A stretch of 64,000 bases of DNA from Primula veris (lineage: Eukaryota > Streptophyta > Magnoliopsida > Ericales > Primulaceae), in assembly GCA_963682055.1 (NCBI GenBank), contig OY821746.1:13567992-13631991 (forward strand), in the 5' to 3' direction. The notes below the pieces were generated by a model that was not told the DNA's origin, did no database searches, and saw only the letters and a list, made by a program, of their open reading frames with translations. The first letter of the stretch is position 1, and every line of letters starts with the position of its first letter. This document shows positions 1-11,636 of this stretch, piece after piece. The translations under genes and the position numbers were made by a program.

Positions 1-762
1 GCATCTAAAGGCAGCGTAATCTCCATGTTTCACCGATGCAAATTGCACATGTAGTATAAGATTCCTCTTTATCATGTGCTGATGGAGGAGAATGACTATC
101 GTTAATGGTCGGTAAACGACAATGACAGAAGCATTCCTCATGAACAGTAATATTAAAGTTTAGGCAATATTGCAATATGTGCATAGCTTAATGGATACAT
201 ACCCTGATTTTGAAGAACCTTCATGTAAATAGCTTACCCTGTTTAATTACTACAGCAGAGTACAGACCTTGTTAAAAACCAGGCATGGACGATGAAAAAA
301 TTAAAAAACATTACAAGATCAGTGACTGCATTTAAACCATGATCTTGTCGCAACTCTTATGTGATTTTTCTTATTTATAACGAAACAAAAAAAATAACGT
401 ATTTAATGAAAGAATTGAATCCTTTAAAAAAAAATGAGAGAATTGAACAATGCCCAAAAATTCTGGGGAGAGGAAATTTAAATATCTCAAAAGCACAAAA
501 ATTGTTTTATGCCATTAAATGATTAACTTATACTCCAAAAACTGATCAAAATCATACAACTCACTGAAATGTTAAAATTTTCAGAATAGCATAAAAAAAC
601 AGACTTTTAAACTAATACAAAATGTAAAACGAAAGTACTATGATAGATATGCTTTCCCAAAATTTCTCAAGAACTTCAAACAACACTACTAAATTATCTG
701 AATTCGAGATGACAACTTTGGCTCCTTCGCTTCTTATAACAGAAGACAAGTTACTTTCACAG
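1..762. other. 3' flank of the L1-domain gene, no gene seen
   Basis: AT-rich sequence with stops in all frames. The part nearest the stop codon of the neighbouring minus-strand gene (about 560-762) is presumably its 3' untranslated region. I see nothing else here. Confidence 0.5.
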
Positions 763-1917
763 TTACACCGGGCTTTTCTTACTTTTCTTTACCTTGATTT
801 CCTTTGCTCCCTCTTTTAACTTCTTGGCTCCCCTCTGAACCTTTGGCTTCTCCTTTCTCTTTTTCCCCACATCACTCTTTTGCTCATCGCTCTTCAAATC
901 TTCAGTTCCTGTATTTTTATTGTTAGCTTTCTTTTCACTCTTAGTCTCTTCTTCCTCATCAGCTTCACTCTCCGACTCATCTCCAACATCACCTATATCG
1001 ACATCCATATACTTAACCTTATGAATTCTCCCCTTGGTTTTAATCTTCTTCTTCGCCGACCCACTCTTTTCCGTATTGACTTCCTCTTCCTCTCTCTCCT
1101 CACCAACCACCACCTCCAACTTCCTCTTCCCAACAATCTTCATCTTCATATACGGCACGGCCTGATAAATAGGCAAAGCCAAAGACTCGGTAAACTTCAA
1201 ATGCAAAGACCTAACCCCCTCCCATTTTTTTGGAACCAAAGCCAGAATCCCTTCAATTGTCCCGACCACATTCTCAACAATCTCTTCTTTGTCCATCGAA
1301 GCCTCTCCCACCTTCATCACACTACAAGTCCCTGTCCTCAAGTACAATAAAGCCGAAGAACAAGCCCTCTCTATCTGTTCTTTCCAGTTTTTGTGACCCA
1401 AATCAACTGGCACTGGAATTTTCTTCTTCACAAAGAAATTCTTCCCCAGCAACCTCGGAAGAAGGGGAATCACTCGCTTATCTGCGAAAAACATATCATA
1501 AGAATCGCATAGCTTTCGTTTCGCCTCGAAAGGCTTGTAGTCAGTTTTCAACTTAGACAATTTGATGACTTTTGCAATGGGTATATCATCAGCTTTGATC
1601 TTGGTTTTTGCCGCTTCTGAGGTGAGGTTGGATTTGGCTCTGTCATCAATGATTAGGCAGTGCTCAGATCCAGAGTGGAGAGAGTGGGGGAGAGGGATTT
1701 TGTAAGCATTTGTGCGTGATTTCGGAGGGATCTTCTTTAGAGTGAGAATGAGGTAGATGAAGTCTTCTTGCTCAAGGAGCTGTGCCTTTTGGGTTGCTGA
1801 TTTGGCATTTCGCCATTTCAGCAGGGCGTTCACTGCCCTTCCAATTGTTTCCATGCTGACCTTATCAGTGACGGATGATGGATGTGAGTGAACCATAGCG
1901 GTATCAGTAGCTGCCAT
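763..1917 (-). CDS. RSL1D1-like ribosomal L1 domain nucleolar protein
   Basis: Intronless 384-residue protein. Residues 20-265 or so form a ribosomal-protein-L1 fold of the RSL1D1/Utp30 type. Visible hallmarks are an N-terminal VNALLKW stretch, LTLKKIP followed by PLPHSL, YDMFFADKRVIPLLPRLLGK in the middle, then KKKIPVPVDL and the TGTCSVMKVG strand. After residue 270 the protein becomes a low-complexity Glu/Asp and Lys tail ending in lysine clusters typical of nucleolar localisation. The family acts in the nucleolus in pre-rRNA processing and ribosome biogenesis, and it differs from true RPL1/L10a by its charged tail. The start is the first Met of the frame, with a splice-acceptor-like CAG ten bases upstream. 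The reading frame is intact and is judged functional. The exact family member is inferred from remembered motifs, not from a search. Confidence 0.88.
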   Translation of the reverse strand: MAATDTAMVHSHPSSVTDKVSMETIGRAVNALLKWRNAKSATQKAQLLEQEDFIYLILTLKKIPPKSRTNAYKIPLPHSLHSGSEHCLIIDDRAKSNLTSEAAKTKIKADDIPIAKVIKLSKLKTDYKPFEAKRKLCDSYDMFFADKRVIPLLPRLLGKNFFVKKKIPVPVDLGHKNWKEQIERACSSALLYLRTGTCSVMKVGEASMDKEEIVENVVGTIEGILALVPKKWEGVRSLHLKFTESLALPIYQAVPYMKMKIVGKRKLEVVVGEEREEEEVNTEKSGSAKKKIKTKGRIHKVKYMDVDIGDVGDESESEADEEEETKSEKKANNKNTGTEDLKSDEQKSDVGKKRKEKPKVQRGAKKLKEGAKEIKVKKSKKSPV

Positions 1918-1926
1918 AAGAGATTA

Positions 1927-3618
1927 CTGCAGGTACAGATAATACAACAGCTTAGTAATCCTTTTGGAAATAACAAGTACAAAATTTAACGCTTCAGAGT
2001 AATCGATTTTTTGTTCTTCTCAGAAATATATAAGCAATTAAATTCTTCTCTTGTAAACTCCAATAAAAGAAATTAATTTTATGTGCCCGGAAAGTAATAT
2101 GATTATGGTTACAAATTCTACGAGATAAGGGATTCAAAAGCTGGTTATAGCTAGAGTTTGGTAAATCTGCTTATAGTTTTTGCCTGCCATACAAATAGAA
2201 ATATGAAATAGAAAAAAGAACCCTGGATTCAAGCGCGCTTTACTAATTTGGATAGGTCAAACTTTTGAAAAGTTTGGAGTATCCGATACGAGTATTGGAT
2301 TGGTCAAACCTTTGAAAAGTCAAGGATACGGCATTTGGAGTATCGGATACGGTATTAGAGTATCGGGGGAGCATCGGTATCCGATACGGCAATTTTTAAA
2401 AAAATTGGAGTATCTATGCTACATAACCAAAAAAGTTACAATAAAACCCATGAATCAGAATTTGCCTATTTCCTATAAAAAAAAAACACTAATCATTGAC
2501 AATTATATATTTATAAAGGCAGTTCCAAGCCTCGGCAACTAATCTTCATTACATATTTAAAGAGGCGGCGGCAATGGTGTTCAGATACACATGTACTTCT
2601 TCAAACTTTAAGTATCTGGTATCTCTGGTTTTACTTTTCACCTACCACAGAAAATCCGAAATTATATACGAAAAAGCAAAGCTGCAACCAAACACACTAC
2701 ATGTATCTTCTACAAAAATACATAACACAGATAATACTCTCACTGGAAGCGGAAGTGGCTAGAAGTATACATTGTAACTTGTTTGGCTAGAGGGGATTCA
2801 AGAAAAATAAACCTGTTTTATCCGAGGCTAAAAATAAAGCCTTGTTTGGTGGCAGCTTAAAAGCTCAAAAAAAAATTCTGCTTTTGTTTGAATCTGGGCT
2901 GCATATGGTCGATAAAATCAAAAGCTTAGCTTTTGTGGTCTTTTTTAGTCAGGAAAAGCTAGAAATTTTTCTCAATGAACCCAATTTCTTTTCAATCTCA
3001 AAATATCAAGCTTATTTCCTTAAAATTTACAACCAAAAAGCCCTGAACATGTATTCATAAAACCAAAAAGATTTGCTTTTAAACAAACACCAAACAAATA
3101 CAACGCAACTTACAAGATAGACCTGGATTTTGAACTGTTTTTTTAGCTATAGTAGTAATAGACATAAACCTCTTTTTTCACTTAATGATGAATAATAATA
3201 GTACTTGCATATTGGAATTTTCTTCATTGTTATGCTTTCAAAAAAACAAAAAATGAGAATTACTTCCTACAAATATCAAGATATAACAATGATGTAAGAT
3301 TGAATTAGACAAATTAAAACAGCTTTTTTTCCAAAGTTTGATTATTTTGATGATTTATTTTTATTTTTTTGATAACTTCTTTCGATATTCCATTTCAGGT
3401 AAACAAATAGTAATATTTTTTGCTTAAAAATCAGAAACCAAACAAGACCTGAAAACCTGATCTCTAGACCAAACAACCAAAACAGTCTTAAAATTTATAC
3501 ACAACTAAACCTAAACCCATGCTTTGTTAGAAAAGCAAAAACAAGGTCAAATAAAATATACAAAAATAGATTAAAAATAACAATGGGTAGTAAAGAGAGG
3601 GAGTGAGAGAACCTTTAC
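1927..3618 (-). other. probable 5' leader intron of the L1-domain gene
   Basis: On the minus strand a pyrimidine-containing TGTACCTGCAG acceptor lies ten bases before the ATG. A GTAAAG donor can be placed at 3613-3618, right after a CT-repeat leader. Telomere-box motifs follow further upstream. Together these suggest a leader intron of about 1.7 kb. This is inference; no transcript evidence is available. The putative intron includes a hAT-like MITE. Confidence 0.35.
2840..3450. mobile_element. possible hAT-like MITE
   Basis: An 11-base CTTGTTTGGTG-like terminus at 2840-2850 is mirrored by ACCAAACAAGACCT at 3437-3450. The roughly 600 bp between them are AT-rich and non-coding. I could not fix a target duplication, so the element type is a guess from the terminal sequence. 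Confidence 0.3.
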
Positions 3619-3620
3619 TT

Positions 3621-3646
3621 AGAGAGAGAGAGAGAGAGAGAGAGAG
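3621..3646. repeat. (AG)13 microsatellite
   Basis: Perfect dinucleotide repeat. Read on the minus strand it is a CT repeat, as is common in plant 5' leaders. Confidence 0.9.
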
Positions 3647-3675
3647 GCCGCCAGTTTATGTGTGAGTATTATCGG

Positions 3676-3684
3676 TTAGGGTTT
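3676..3684 (-). promoter_or_regulatory. telomere-box motif AAACCCTAA
   Basis: TTAGGGTTT on the plus strand reads AAACCCTAA on the minus strand, upstream of the CT-repeat leader. This motif is frequent in promoters of plant ribosome-biogenesis genes. A second copy with the same flank (TTATCGGTTAGGGTTT) lies at 3906-3914. Confidence 0.4.
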
Positions 3685-3914
3685 TACTGATTTTAGCTCA
3701 TTTTTATCAGGATAGTGGGGAAATTTTTAATTTTATACACCCATTTTACATAAAAAATTCTACTTTGTACACCCGGTTTTCAGAAAATTGACTTTGTACA
3801 CCCCCCCCACCTTACAAATTTGGTTGATTTTGCATGCCGTCGAACCGTCGTCTATTTATTGACAGAATGTGGTCGCGTGTCAGTTTCTATGTATTTATTT
3901 ATCGGTTAGGGTTT

Positions 3915-4215
3915 GAAGGGGTTTATTATATTTATTATCTCAAAATATGTTCAATTTTTCGTTTAATATCATAAACTATCACTTGTTACATTTAGTATCC
4001 TAAACTATTGAAACGGTAGTTTTTATACTATTGTAATAAAATGACCAAAATACCACTTATGTTTACGGATTCCATCCAAAAAAGTAGTTAGTGTTGACGG
4101 AGTTGTACTAAACTCAAAACAATTCAAAATTGACGGTACTTAAAATAAATATTCATATTTTGTAGTATTAAACGAAAAATTAAAAGTAATTTGACGTATT
4201 AAAATATAATAAATC
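3915..4215. mobile_element. foldback MITE, Mutator-like
   Basis: A terminal inverted repeat of about 55 bases is visible. The left end, TTTATTATATTTATTATCTC, continues into TTTTTCGTTTAATA, and the reverse complement of the right end has the same two blocks. The interior is non-coding. The target duplication was not resolved. Confidence 0.5.
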
Positions 4216-5189
4216 CGAGATTAACAGTGTATGTTAAATTTTTGTAAGGCAAACTCCATGGTCCATCCAACTGACTTCAACTCTAACAAATAATAATTAA
4301 AACTCAAAAGAAAAAAAAAACGTAAAAGTCCATAACACCCGAGAAAAGTCTAAATAAAATCTTGGAAAAAAGGTAATTAAAACTTGAAAAAATCAAAATT
4401 CCTATATACCTAATAAAACGCTGGGAAAAATGAAAAGGAACAAAAAGAAAAGTCGGGACAAGCCGAGATGGCGAAAAAAAACCTTCAAAATAATCATAAA
4501 CCCCCCAAAAATTACGGAAAAATAAATTTTCAAGTAGATTGTTTCTAAAATTGCAAGTTTCGAGTAGAGTCGCATACATATGTTGCACCAACGTTCGTCA
4601 TTATGTCACGTCGTCATCGACGGAGCGACGACATTATGCAGACAAAGGTCCAAGCTAGAAAGAATAAAGAAATTGGCCAATTGACCCTAATTAAAAATTG
4701 AATGATTTATATCGTGTTCCTAAACCTAAACGGATTTATTAAAAATGTGTAGGTTCTTGATTATGTTTGGAAATTTTTTTCCCTAGGTCTTAATGTTTCC
4801 TTTAGAATTAAAACACAATATTGGAAATAGGTCCAATCTGGATCATATAACTTTGCATCCTAATCCGACCAGATCACATCGAATCCTGAGATGAGCAATC
4901 TAAGAATCATAGGGCGTCCCCCCCAACCCCCCCAAACACAGACACAACGATTTGCAAGAATTATACTATTTTAAGTGATATAATTTGTACATCTTGTGCT
5001 GCTTAGCCTATCAGTTTGGAGATCTAATTTAGAGCATGTTTAACGATGTCAGTTTCGATGGATAGAGCAACTTTTAGTTTGTGACGACAGACTGCTCAAC
5101 TTTAGGGATACTAGTTTATAAGTGCGATTATGTTATATTTAATCAATTGGATATTTGATTAAATTTTAATTGTCATTCTTTACAAAAAC
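4216..5189. other. no gene seen
   Basis: AT-rich intergenic DNA with short open frames only. I recognise no repeat family or coding similarity here. Confidence 0.4.
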
Positions 5190-5370
5190 AATCACTACTA
5201 GAAAATGGTTCAATTATAACGGTTTTTTTAAAGGCGATAACAAAACCGTCTTAATTATTAGGAATCAAAGCGGTTATTTTAGAGGCGGAAATCAACCGCC
5301 TTTAAACAAAACAATAAAGGCGGTTCAAAATTACCGCTTTTAGAAAGACTTTAACCGTGGTTTTTGATGG

Positions 5371-6305
5371 ATTACAACATTAAAGAATTGAACAACTTTT
5401 TAAAATAACTCGCTATTTTTCCAACAACAAAAAATGGTGCTTTAGTTAAATTCTAAATTATGTTTTTCTTAAATCTCTTTCTTTTTAATTTGTTGAAAAG
5501 TAAAATATCATAATAAACAAAATAGCTAGTTTATTCTCACTTAATAACAATCGACTAAAAGGAGTAGATCACTTATTAAAATGGAATAGTGGATGTCCTA
5601 TCTTTTAAGAAGTTGTGTTAACAAAAAAAAATCACAAAATAGTAACATTTAAAAAAAAAAACGCTCAAAAAAACATTTTTGATAGAGCCTCAAACGCTAT
5701 TTTATCAATTTAGTAGGCGTACACCCGAGCGTACCGTATCCTATTTTTTAAAATATAATATGATATCCCGTAGTGTCATACTCATATCGTCCCGGGTATG
5801 ATACCCATATCCGGTCAATTTTGTAAACTTTATTTTTTATTTCCTTTATGATAACTTTAGATTTGAATAAAGAATATTTCACTTAAATGAACGTATGATA
5901 ACAACTTTTAGTCCTATTGTGCATAATTTTCAGCGTGCGCCGGTTGCAAAAATTCCTCCCCACCTCACATGACACTCTTTAAAGAACACCACGTATATCT
6001 CTATATCTCTCTTTATCTAGTTCTTACACCCATCGAGGTATATATTTTAATCTCTCTGCTTGATCTTCCTTTTAAAAGATTTGTGATTACGAATAGTTAC
6101 TAATGAAACACACAAAATAATATGTATGTACATAACAGTTTGATTTTGGTTTTGTTGAACTATGTTACAACTGCAATGGTTAATTAATTGTTATAGATTA
6201 TTCATTTTAATAGATTTTTGCTGAAAGTAAACTAAATTAGTAGTACAAATTAACAACTCCACGTTAGTTTAGCACTTAATTGATAATACACTATAAATTA
6301 TAGGA
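5371..6305. other. CACTA interior, no gene seen
   Basis: AT-rich filler inside the CACTA element. No coding frame or known repeat is recognised. Confidence 0.4.
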
Positions 6306-7880
6306 AAAAAAACGAATAAGTCATTGTCACGCTTTTCTAACTTAATCACTAAAAAGTCACATATAATATCACTCTCACTGTTTAGTCACACTATCCAAAA
6401 AAATATAAATAGACCTACAAATATAATTTTACAATTATCCAACTCATCTCTCTTTGCGAACTAATCCATCTCTCTCTATCTGTAAAACAACTACATCTAT
6501 TTCATCATTTAATCTCACCTTTTTTTTTTATAGATATATCTCTCCTAGGATTCACTTGTGACAACGGAGATATCATCTCCATCTCTGTCGCTCCGCTCTT
6601 CAAATCGACAACGACACTGCCCATGTCATCGGCAAAGAATTTTCGAAGGAGCTGTATTTTAGGGTGTCATAGAAGTGAGAAGGAAAAAAGATGCCTCAAT
6701 TGGGACGAATGACTTTTTTTTTTATGTGGTTTTCATTAGTTTATGAAACACATTTGATTTTTTTCCTTATCGTGTGATTTTTGGATTAAGAGCTTGTAGT
6801 TTGTATGAACTATATACACCGAGAACTGGGTACACATTTGATTTTTTTATTTTGATTTTGAATTTTTTGAGTTTTTTTGAATTATTTTTGATTTTTTTTC
6901 GATTTTATCATGCATTTTAGTGAACTTTACGAAATTTATTATGCACTTTTGTGTTTATATATTTTTCAATTTTTTGACCTTTTTTTCAATTTTTTTAGTT
7001 TATTATGCAGTTTAGTTAATTTTATGCACTATATTATGCACTTTAGTGACTTTTTTGCACTTTATTATGCAATTTGGTAAACTTTAGTGAACATTAGCAT
7101 TTTATTATGCACATTTTTATGAACTTTTATTATTTTTTATGCACCTTTTATGCATTTTATGCACTTTAATTAACTCGTATGCACTTTTTATGCACTTTTA
7201 TACACATTTTATGCACCGTTTATGCTCTTTTTATGACTTTTAATGCACATTTCATACACGTGTATATCTTTTATGCACGTTTTATACATTTTTTTATGCT
7301 ATTTTATGCAGTTTTTATGCACATTTTATCGACCCGTATATACTTTTTATTGACACGTATGCATTTTTTATCTAATTTTTTATTGACTCGTATGCACTTT
7401 TATTCACCCGTATTCATTTTTTATTGACCCGCGTGTATTTTTTATGCACTTTTATTGACTCGTATTTACTTTTTAAATTTTTAATTTTTTAATTTTTTCT
7501 TGATTTTTTTTGGGTTTTTTAAAAATTTTTGAACATTTTTTGTGATGAATTTTCTTTTTTGTGTGAAAGAACTTTTTTTTTTTGTAAAAAAACTATTTTT
7601 TTATGAAAAAAAAAAAGCTATTTTTTTTGTGTGAAAAAAAGTGATTTTTTTTTTTTTTTGCATTTTGCCTAATTTTTGATATTTTGAAATATTGTTAATT
7701 TTTTCATATGTATTTTCTTTCTTTGATTTTTAGAGAGACAAATTATAATGTTGGGAAATGGCAATTTTGTAAATTAGTTGAATTTTAAAAAAGTGTGACT
7801 TATTGGGGATGGAAATATTGGGGTGTGACCTTTTGAGAAAAAAGTATCAAAAGTGTGACATATAGGAAATTACATAAAAA
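6306..7880. mobile_element. repeat element with TATGCAC array (copy A)
   Basis: Both ends carry related motifs built on GTCAC/GTGAC (AAGTCATTGTCACGCTTTT at the left, AAAAGTGTGACATATAGG at the right) in inverted orientation. Inside are a CT-rich block (6440-6620), a T-rich array of TTTTATGCAC units (about 7000-7470), and a poly-T stretch with TTTGTGTGAAAAAA. The architecture resembles a Mutator-like or foldback MITE. The exact ends and target duplication are unresolved. Confidence 0.4.
7000..7470 (+). repeat. degenerate TTTTATGCAC tandem array
   Basis: Dozens of copies of a core TATGCAC are separated by T-runs, with the variant TTTTATTGACTCGTATGCAC recurring. Open frames in it encode only Phe/His/Leu/Tyr-rich repeats and are not genes. 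Confidence 0.8.
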
Positions 7881-7974
7881 AGATATAGTTTGCATCAAGT
7901 AAACTACGATCAACTAACTAGTTTCTAATTCTTGTGACGAATTTTTAAGCAATAATATATACGGACAATGAAAA

Positions 7975-8624
7975 ATATGCACTTTTTATGCCTGCATATG
8001 CACTTTGTATGCACTCGTATGTACGTTTTATACACTTTTATTAACTTGTATGCACGTTTTATGCACTTTTATTGATCCCTATGCACATTTTATGCACTTT
8101 TTATGCAATTTTATTGACTCATATGCACTTTCTATTGACCCGTATGATTTATTATTTTATTCTTGATTTTATTTATTTTTTTTCGTGCTTTTTCGATTTT
8201 TTTAGTTTTTGTGTGATTTTTTTTTTGACATTTTTATGCACACGTATGCAATTTTATTGACCTTTTATGCACATCTATGCACTTTTATTGATCTTTTATT
8301 CACTCGTATCCACTTTTATGCATTTTTATTGACGTTTTATGCACATTTTATACACATATATGCACTTTTTATACACTTTTTATGCATCTGTATACACGTT
8401 TTATGCACTTTTATTGACTCGTATGCACTTTTTATTATCCCGCATGAATTTTTTTTTCTTCATTTTATTTATTTCGGTTTTTTTCGATTTTTTGAATTTT
8501 TTTTTTGTGGATAAATAATTTTTTGTGAGAAATCTATTTTTTGTGTGAAAAAACTATTTTTTTGTGAAAGAAGCTAATTTTTGTGAAATAAGCTATTTTT
8601 TTTGTGAGAAAAAGGTATGCTAAT
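7975..8624. repeat. second TATGCAC-array element (copy B), split
   Basis: The TATGCAC array recurs at 7975-8440, followed by the same T-rich TTTGTGTGAAAAAACTA block seen in copy A. The sequence then resumes after the nested foldback at 10655-10875, where it matches the right part of copy A (7660-7870), including a CTAATTTTTG...TTTTGAAA stretch. Copy B is therefore a partial second copy interrupted by the 8634-10645 element. Confidence 0.6.
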
Positions 8625-8633
8625 TTTTATTTT

Positions 8634-10645
8634 GGGGTAATTCCCTATAAGTATCTCATAGCAAATTATATTTCTCCTACCTACCTTGATAATTTTACAT
8701 TCCTCGTAGCTACCACTTTTTATACTATATGAGTTTTATTAGTAATTGATTTTTAAAAAAATGAAAAAAAATCATAAAAAATTATAAAAATCATAAAAAA
8801 TGATAAAAAATAAAAAAATGATAAAAAATCACTAAAAAATATTTAAAAAAATCACCAAAAATCACAAAAAATTATTAAAAAATACAAAAATCACAAAAAA
8901 ATTACAAAAAAAAATTACAAAATTACAAAAAATCATAAAAAATCTACAAAAAATCACAAAAAATTACAAAAAATCACAAAAAATTACAAAAAATCACAAA
9001 AAATCACAAAAAATTACAAAAAATCACAAAAAATCACAAAAAAAACAAAAAAATCACAAAAAAAATAAAAAAATCACAAAAAATACAAAAATTCACAAAA
9101 TTCACAAAAAATCACAAAACATTATAAAAAAATAACAAAATCACAAAAAATTATAAAAATTATAAAAAATCACAAAAATCACAAAAAAAAAGAAATATAA
9201 AAAAATTAAAAAATCATAAACTTTTTAAAAAATTACAAAAAATATATAATTTTTTTTTTTGTCAATATAACACTTTTTATACCGAAAAATGATTTTTTTT
9301 ATACAAAAAAATGGTTTTTCCATGATAAATGTGCCTTTTTTTAATCTAAATGAGCTGAAAGTGCATCTAGTTCAGTCAAAAATACATATAATACAGTCAA
9401 AAGCGTATATAGTTCAGTAAAAGTGCATATAGTTCAGTCGAAAGTGTATATAGTTAGTCAAAAATGCATAAAATTGAGTCAAAATTGCATTCAATTCAGC
9501 TCAAAGTACATATAGTTCCGTTGAAAGTGCATACAATTCAGTCGAAAGTAAATATAGTTTAATAAAAGTGAGTATGCATATAGTTCAGTTAATAGTGCAT
9601 CTGGTTCAGCTGAAAGTACATCTGGTTCAGTTTAAAGTGCATCTAATTTAGTGGAAAGTACATATAGTTAAGTCAAAAGTGCATATAGTGTAGTCGAAAA
9701 TGAATATAGTACAGTCGAAAGTGCATATAGTTCTGTTAAAAATGCATCTGATTCAACTAAAAGTGCATCTGGTACAACTGAAAGTGCATATGGTTCAGCT
9801 AAAAGTGTATCTGGTTCAGCTAAAAGTGCATATGGTTCAGACAAAAGTGCATCTAGTTCAATAAAAGTGCATATCGTTCTGTAAAACCTGCATCTGGTTC
9901 ACCTAAAAGTGCATATGGTTCAGTTGAAAGTTCATATGGTTCAGCTAAAAGTGTATCTGGTTCAGCTGAAAGTGCATGTGGTTCAGACAAAAGTGCATCT
10001 AGTTCAATAAAAGTGCATATCGTTCTGTAAAATCTGCATCTGGTTCAACTAAAAGTGCATATGCTTCAGCTGAAAGTGTATATAGTTCAGCTAAAAGTGC
10101 ATCTAGTACAGTCTAAAGTGCATAAAGTTCAATAAAAGTGATTTTTTTTTTTATAATTTTGTGATTTTTTTCATTTTTTATAATTTTTTTTAAAATTTTG
10201 TGATTTTGTGATTTTTTTTTTCATTTTTTGTGATTTTTTGTGATTTTTGTGATTTTTTATAATTTTTGTAATTTTTTTAAAATTTTGTGATTTTTTGTGA
10301 TTTTTTTATTTATTTTTTCATTTTTTGTGATTTTTGTGATTTTTTTTTATTTTTTTTTATTTTTTTTTATTTTTTCATTTTTTTTTTATTTTTTTTTTAT
10401 TTTTTTTAAAATTTTGTGATTTTTTCATTTTTTTGTGATTTTTGTGATTTTTTTTCATTTATTTTGAGATTTTTTGCATTTTATATAATTTTATTTGTTT
10501 TTTTTCCATTTTTTATGAAATATGTGTATGGCGTTTTGGTAAATAAATTAAATAATTAAAAAGTGGTACCTATAGGGAATATGAAATTATGGAGGTACCT
10601 AGAAGGAATATAATTTCAAAAGTGGTACCTATTGGGCATTAATTC
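8634..10645. mobile_element. Mutator-type foldback element with internal 21-bp array
   Basis: The ends are inverted: GGGGTAATTCCCTATAAGTA at the left pairs with GAATTAATGCCCAATAGGTA (reverse complement of the right end). The similarity continues for about 90 bp through GGTACCACTTTTT-like sequence. A 9-bp direct duplication TTTTATTTT flanks it (8625-8633 and 10646-10654), the Mutator-superfamily length. The left arm is A-rich with TCACAAAAAAT units (8755-9250) and the right arm T-rich with TTTTTTGTGATT units (10140-10500). The single strand could thus fold into a hairpin of several hundred bases with the tandem array as the loop. No coding sequence. Confidence 0.7.
9357..10137 (+). repeat. tandem array, about 37 copies of a 20-22 bp unit
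   Basis: The unit is close to AAAAGTGCATATGGTTCAGC plus T, with frequent swaps of CATAT/CATCT and GTTCAGTC/GTTCAGCT. By eye there are about 37 consecutive units and no unique spacers. A higher-order period of 146 bp (seven units) is visible: the block from 9801 is repeated from 9947 with few changes. Confidence 0.85.
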
Positions 10646-11636
10646 TTTTATTTTTATGCATCTTTTCTAATTTTTGTTATTTTGAAAATATTATTAATTT
10701 TTTCTTATGTTTTTTTTTTTTAGATTTTGAGAGAGAGAAATTATAATTTATAGGTTAGCATAATGACAATTTTGTAATTTGATTGAATTTTTAAAAAATG
10801 TGAGGGAATGAAAGCATTAAGATGCAATCTTTTATGATAAAGTATAAAAATTGTGACTAGGGATGATAATTAACCCTTTGTAACTGTCCGCAATTTACAA
10901 AAAGGAAGTAAGTCCACGTCCTCATCCGATCTTCATTACTCACGATTGTAACTGCTATATTGGTCAGTCTAATTCTAATTTATATTTAGAAAAGTCAGTC
11001 CTATTTAAATATAATTTATTTATATTTGAATATAATCCCATCTTCATTACTCACGTTAGAATAGGACTTACTTTAAGTTTATGGGTATTTGAAAATAGAT
11101 TCACTTTCTTTTGCAGTTTTGCAAAGTTTAATGGGGAAGCGACTTTGTTGATATCATTTACATCTGGGCACAGATCTCTCTCAATCTCGCACGTTTAGTT
11201 CTAACATATGTTTAGACAAAATCTACATAGTGATATCCGCAAATTTGGACAAGGTATTAATAAGAATTTATTTTGGCGTGTTTCTAATATTGTGATAAGT
11301 AAAAAAATAAATTCATTCAACATTTATTTAGTCAAGCACTAATGTTATCAATTTTTTCGTCCCTTATATGATATCATTATTTGTCTAATCCTTACTTGAA
11401 ATTTGTTGTTTTTTTTTCCTTCTTGTTTGTAGGTCAATTAGGCGTGTCTTTGGTTTTTCGAAATGAGTTATGGGGACATTGTTAACTACAAATGTTAATG
11501 TGATTCCAAGAATAGAGATGTATATAACTACTTGTACGTATTGCAATCTAAGATGAATCGTTCAAATGTACATGTTTGTACGTAGTAGACAGAATTAGTT
11601 CGGATGAGACGATAATTTGTGTTTTATGATGAATTC

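Noticed and set aside
880..1556. Plus-strand open frames opposite the L1-domain gene
   Set aside because: They are the complement of a conserved coding region and have no recognisable protein character.
7179..8514. Several Phe/His/Leu/Tyr-rich open frames
   Set aside because: They arise from the TTTTATGCAC array and other T-rich repeats.
9357..10137. Regular repeat array resembling a CRISPR locus
   Set aside because: Units are contiguous with no unique spacers, the genome is a plant, and the array is inside a transposon.
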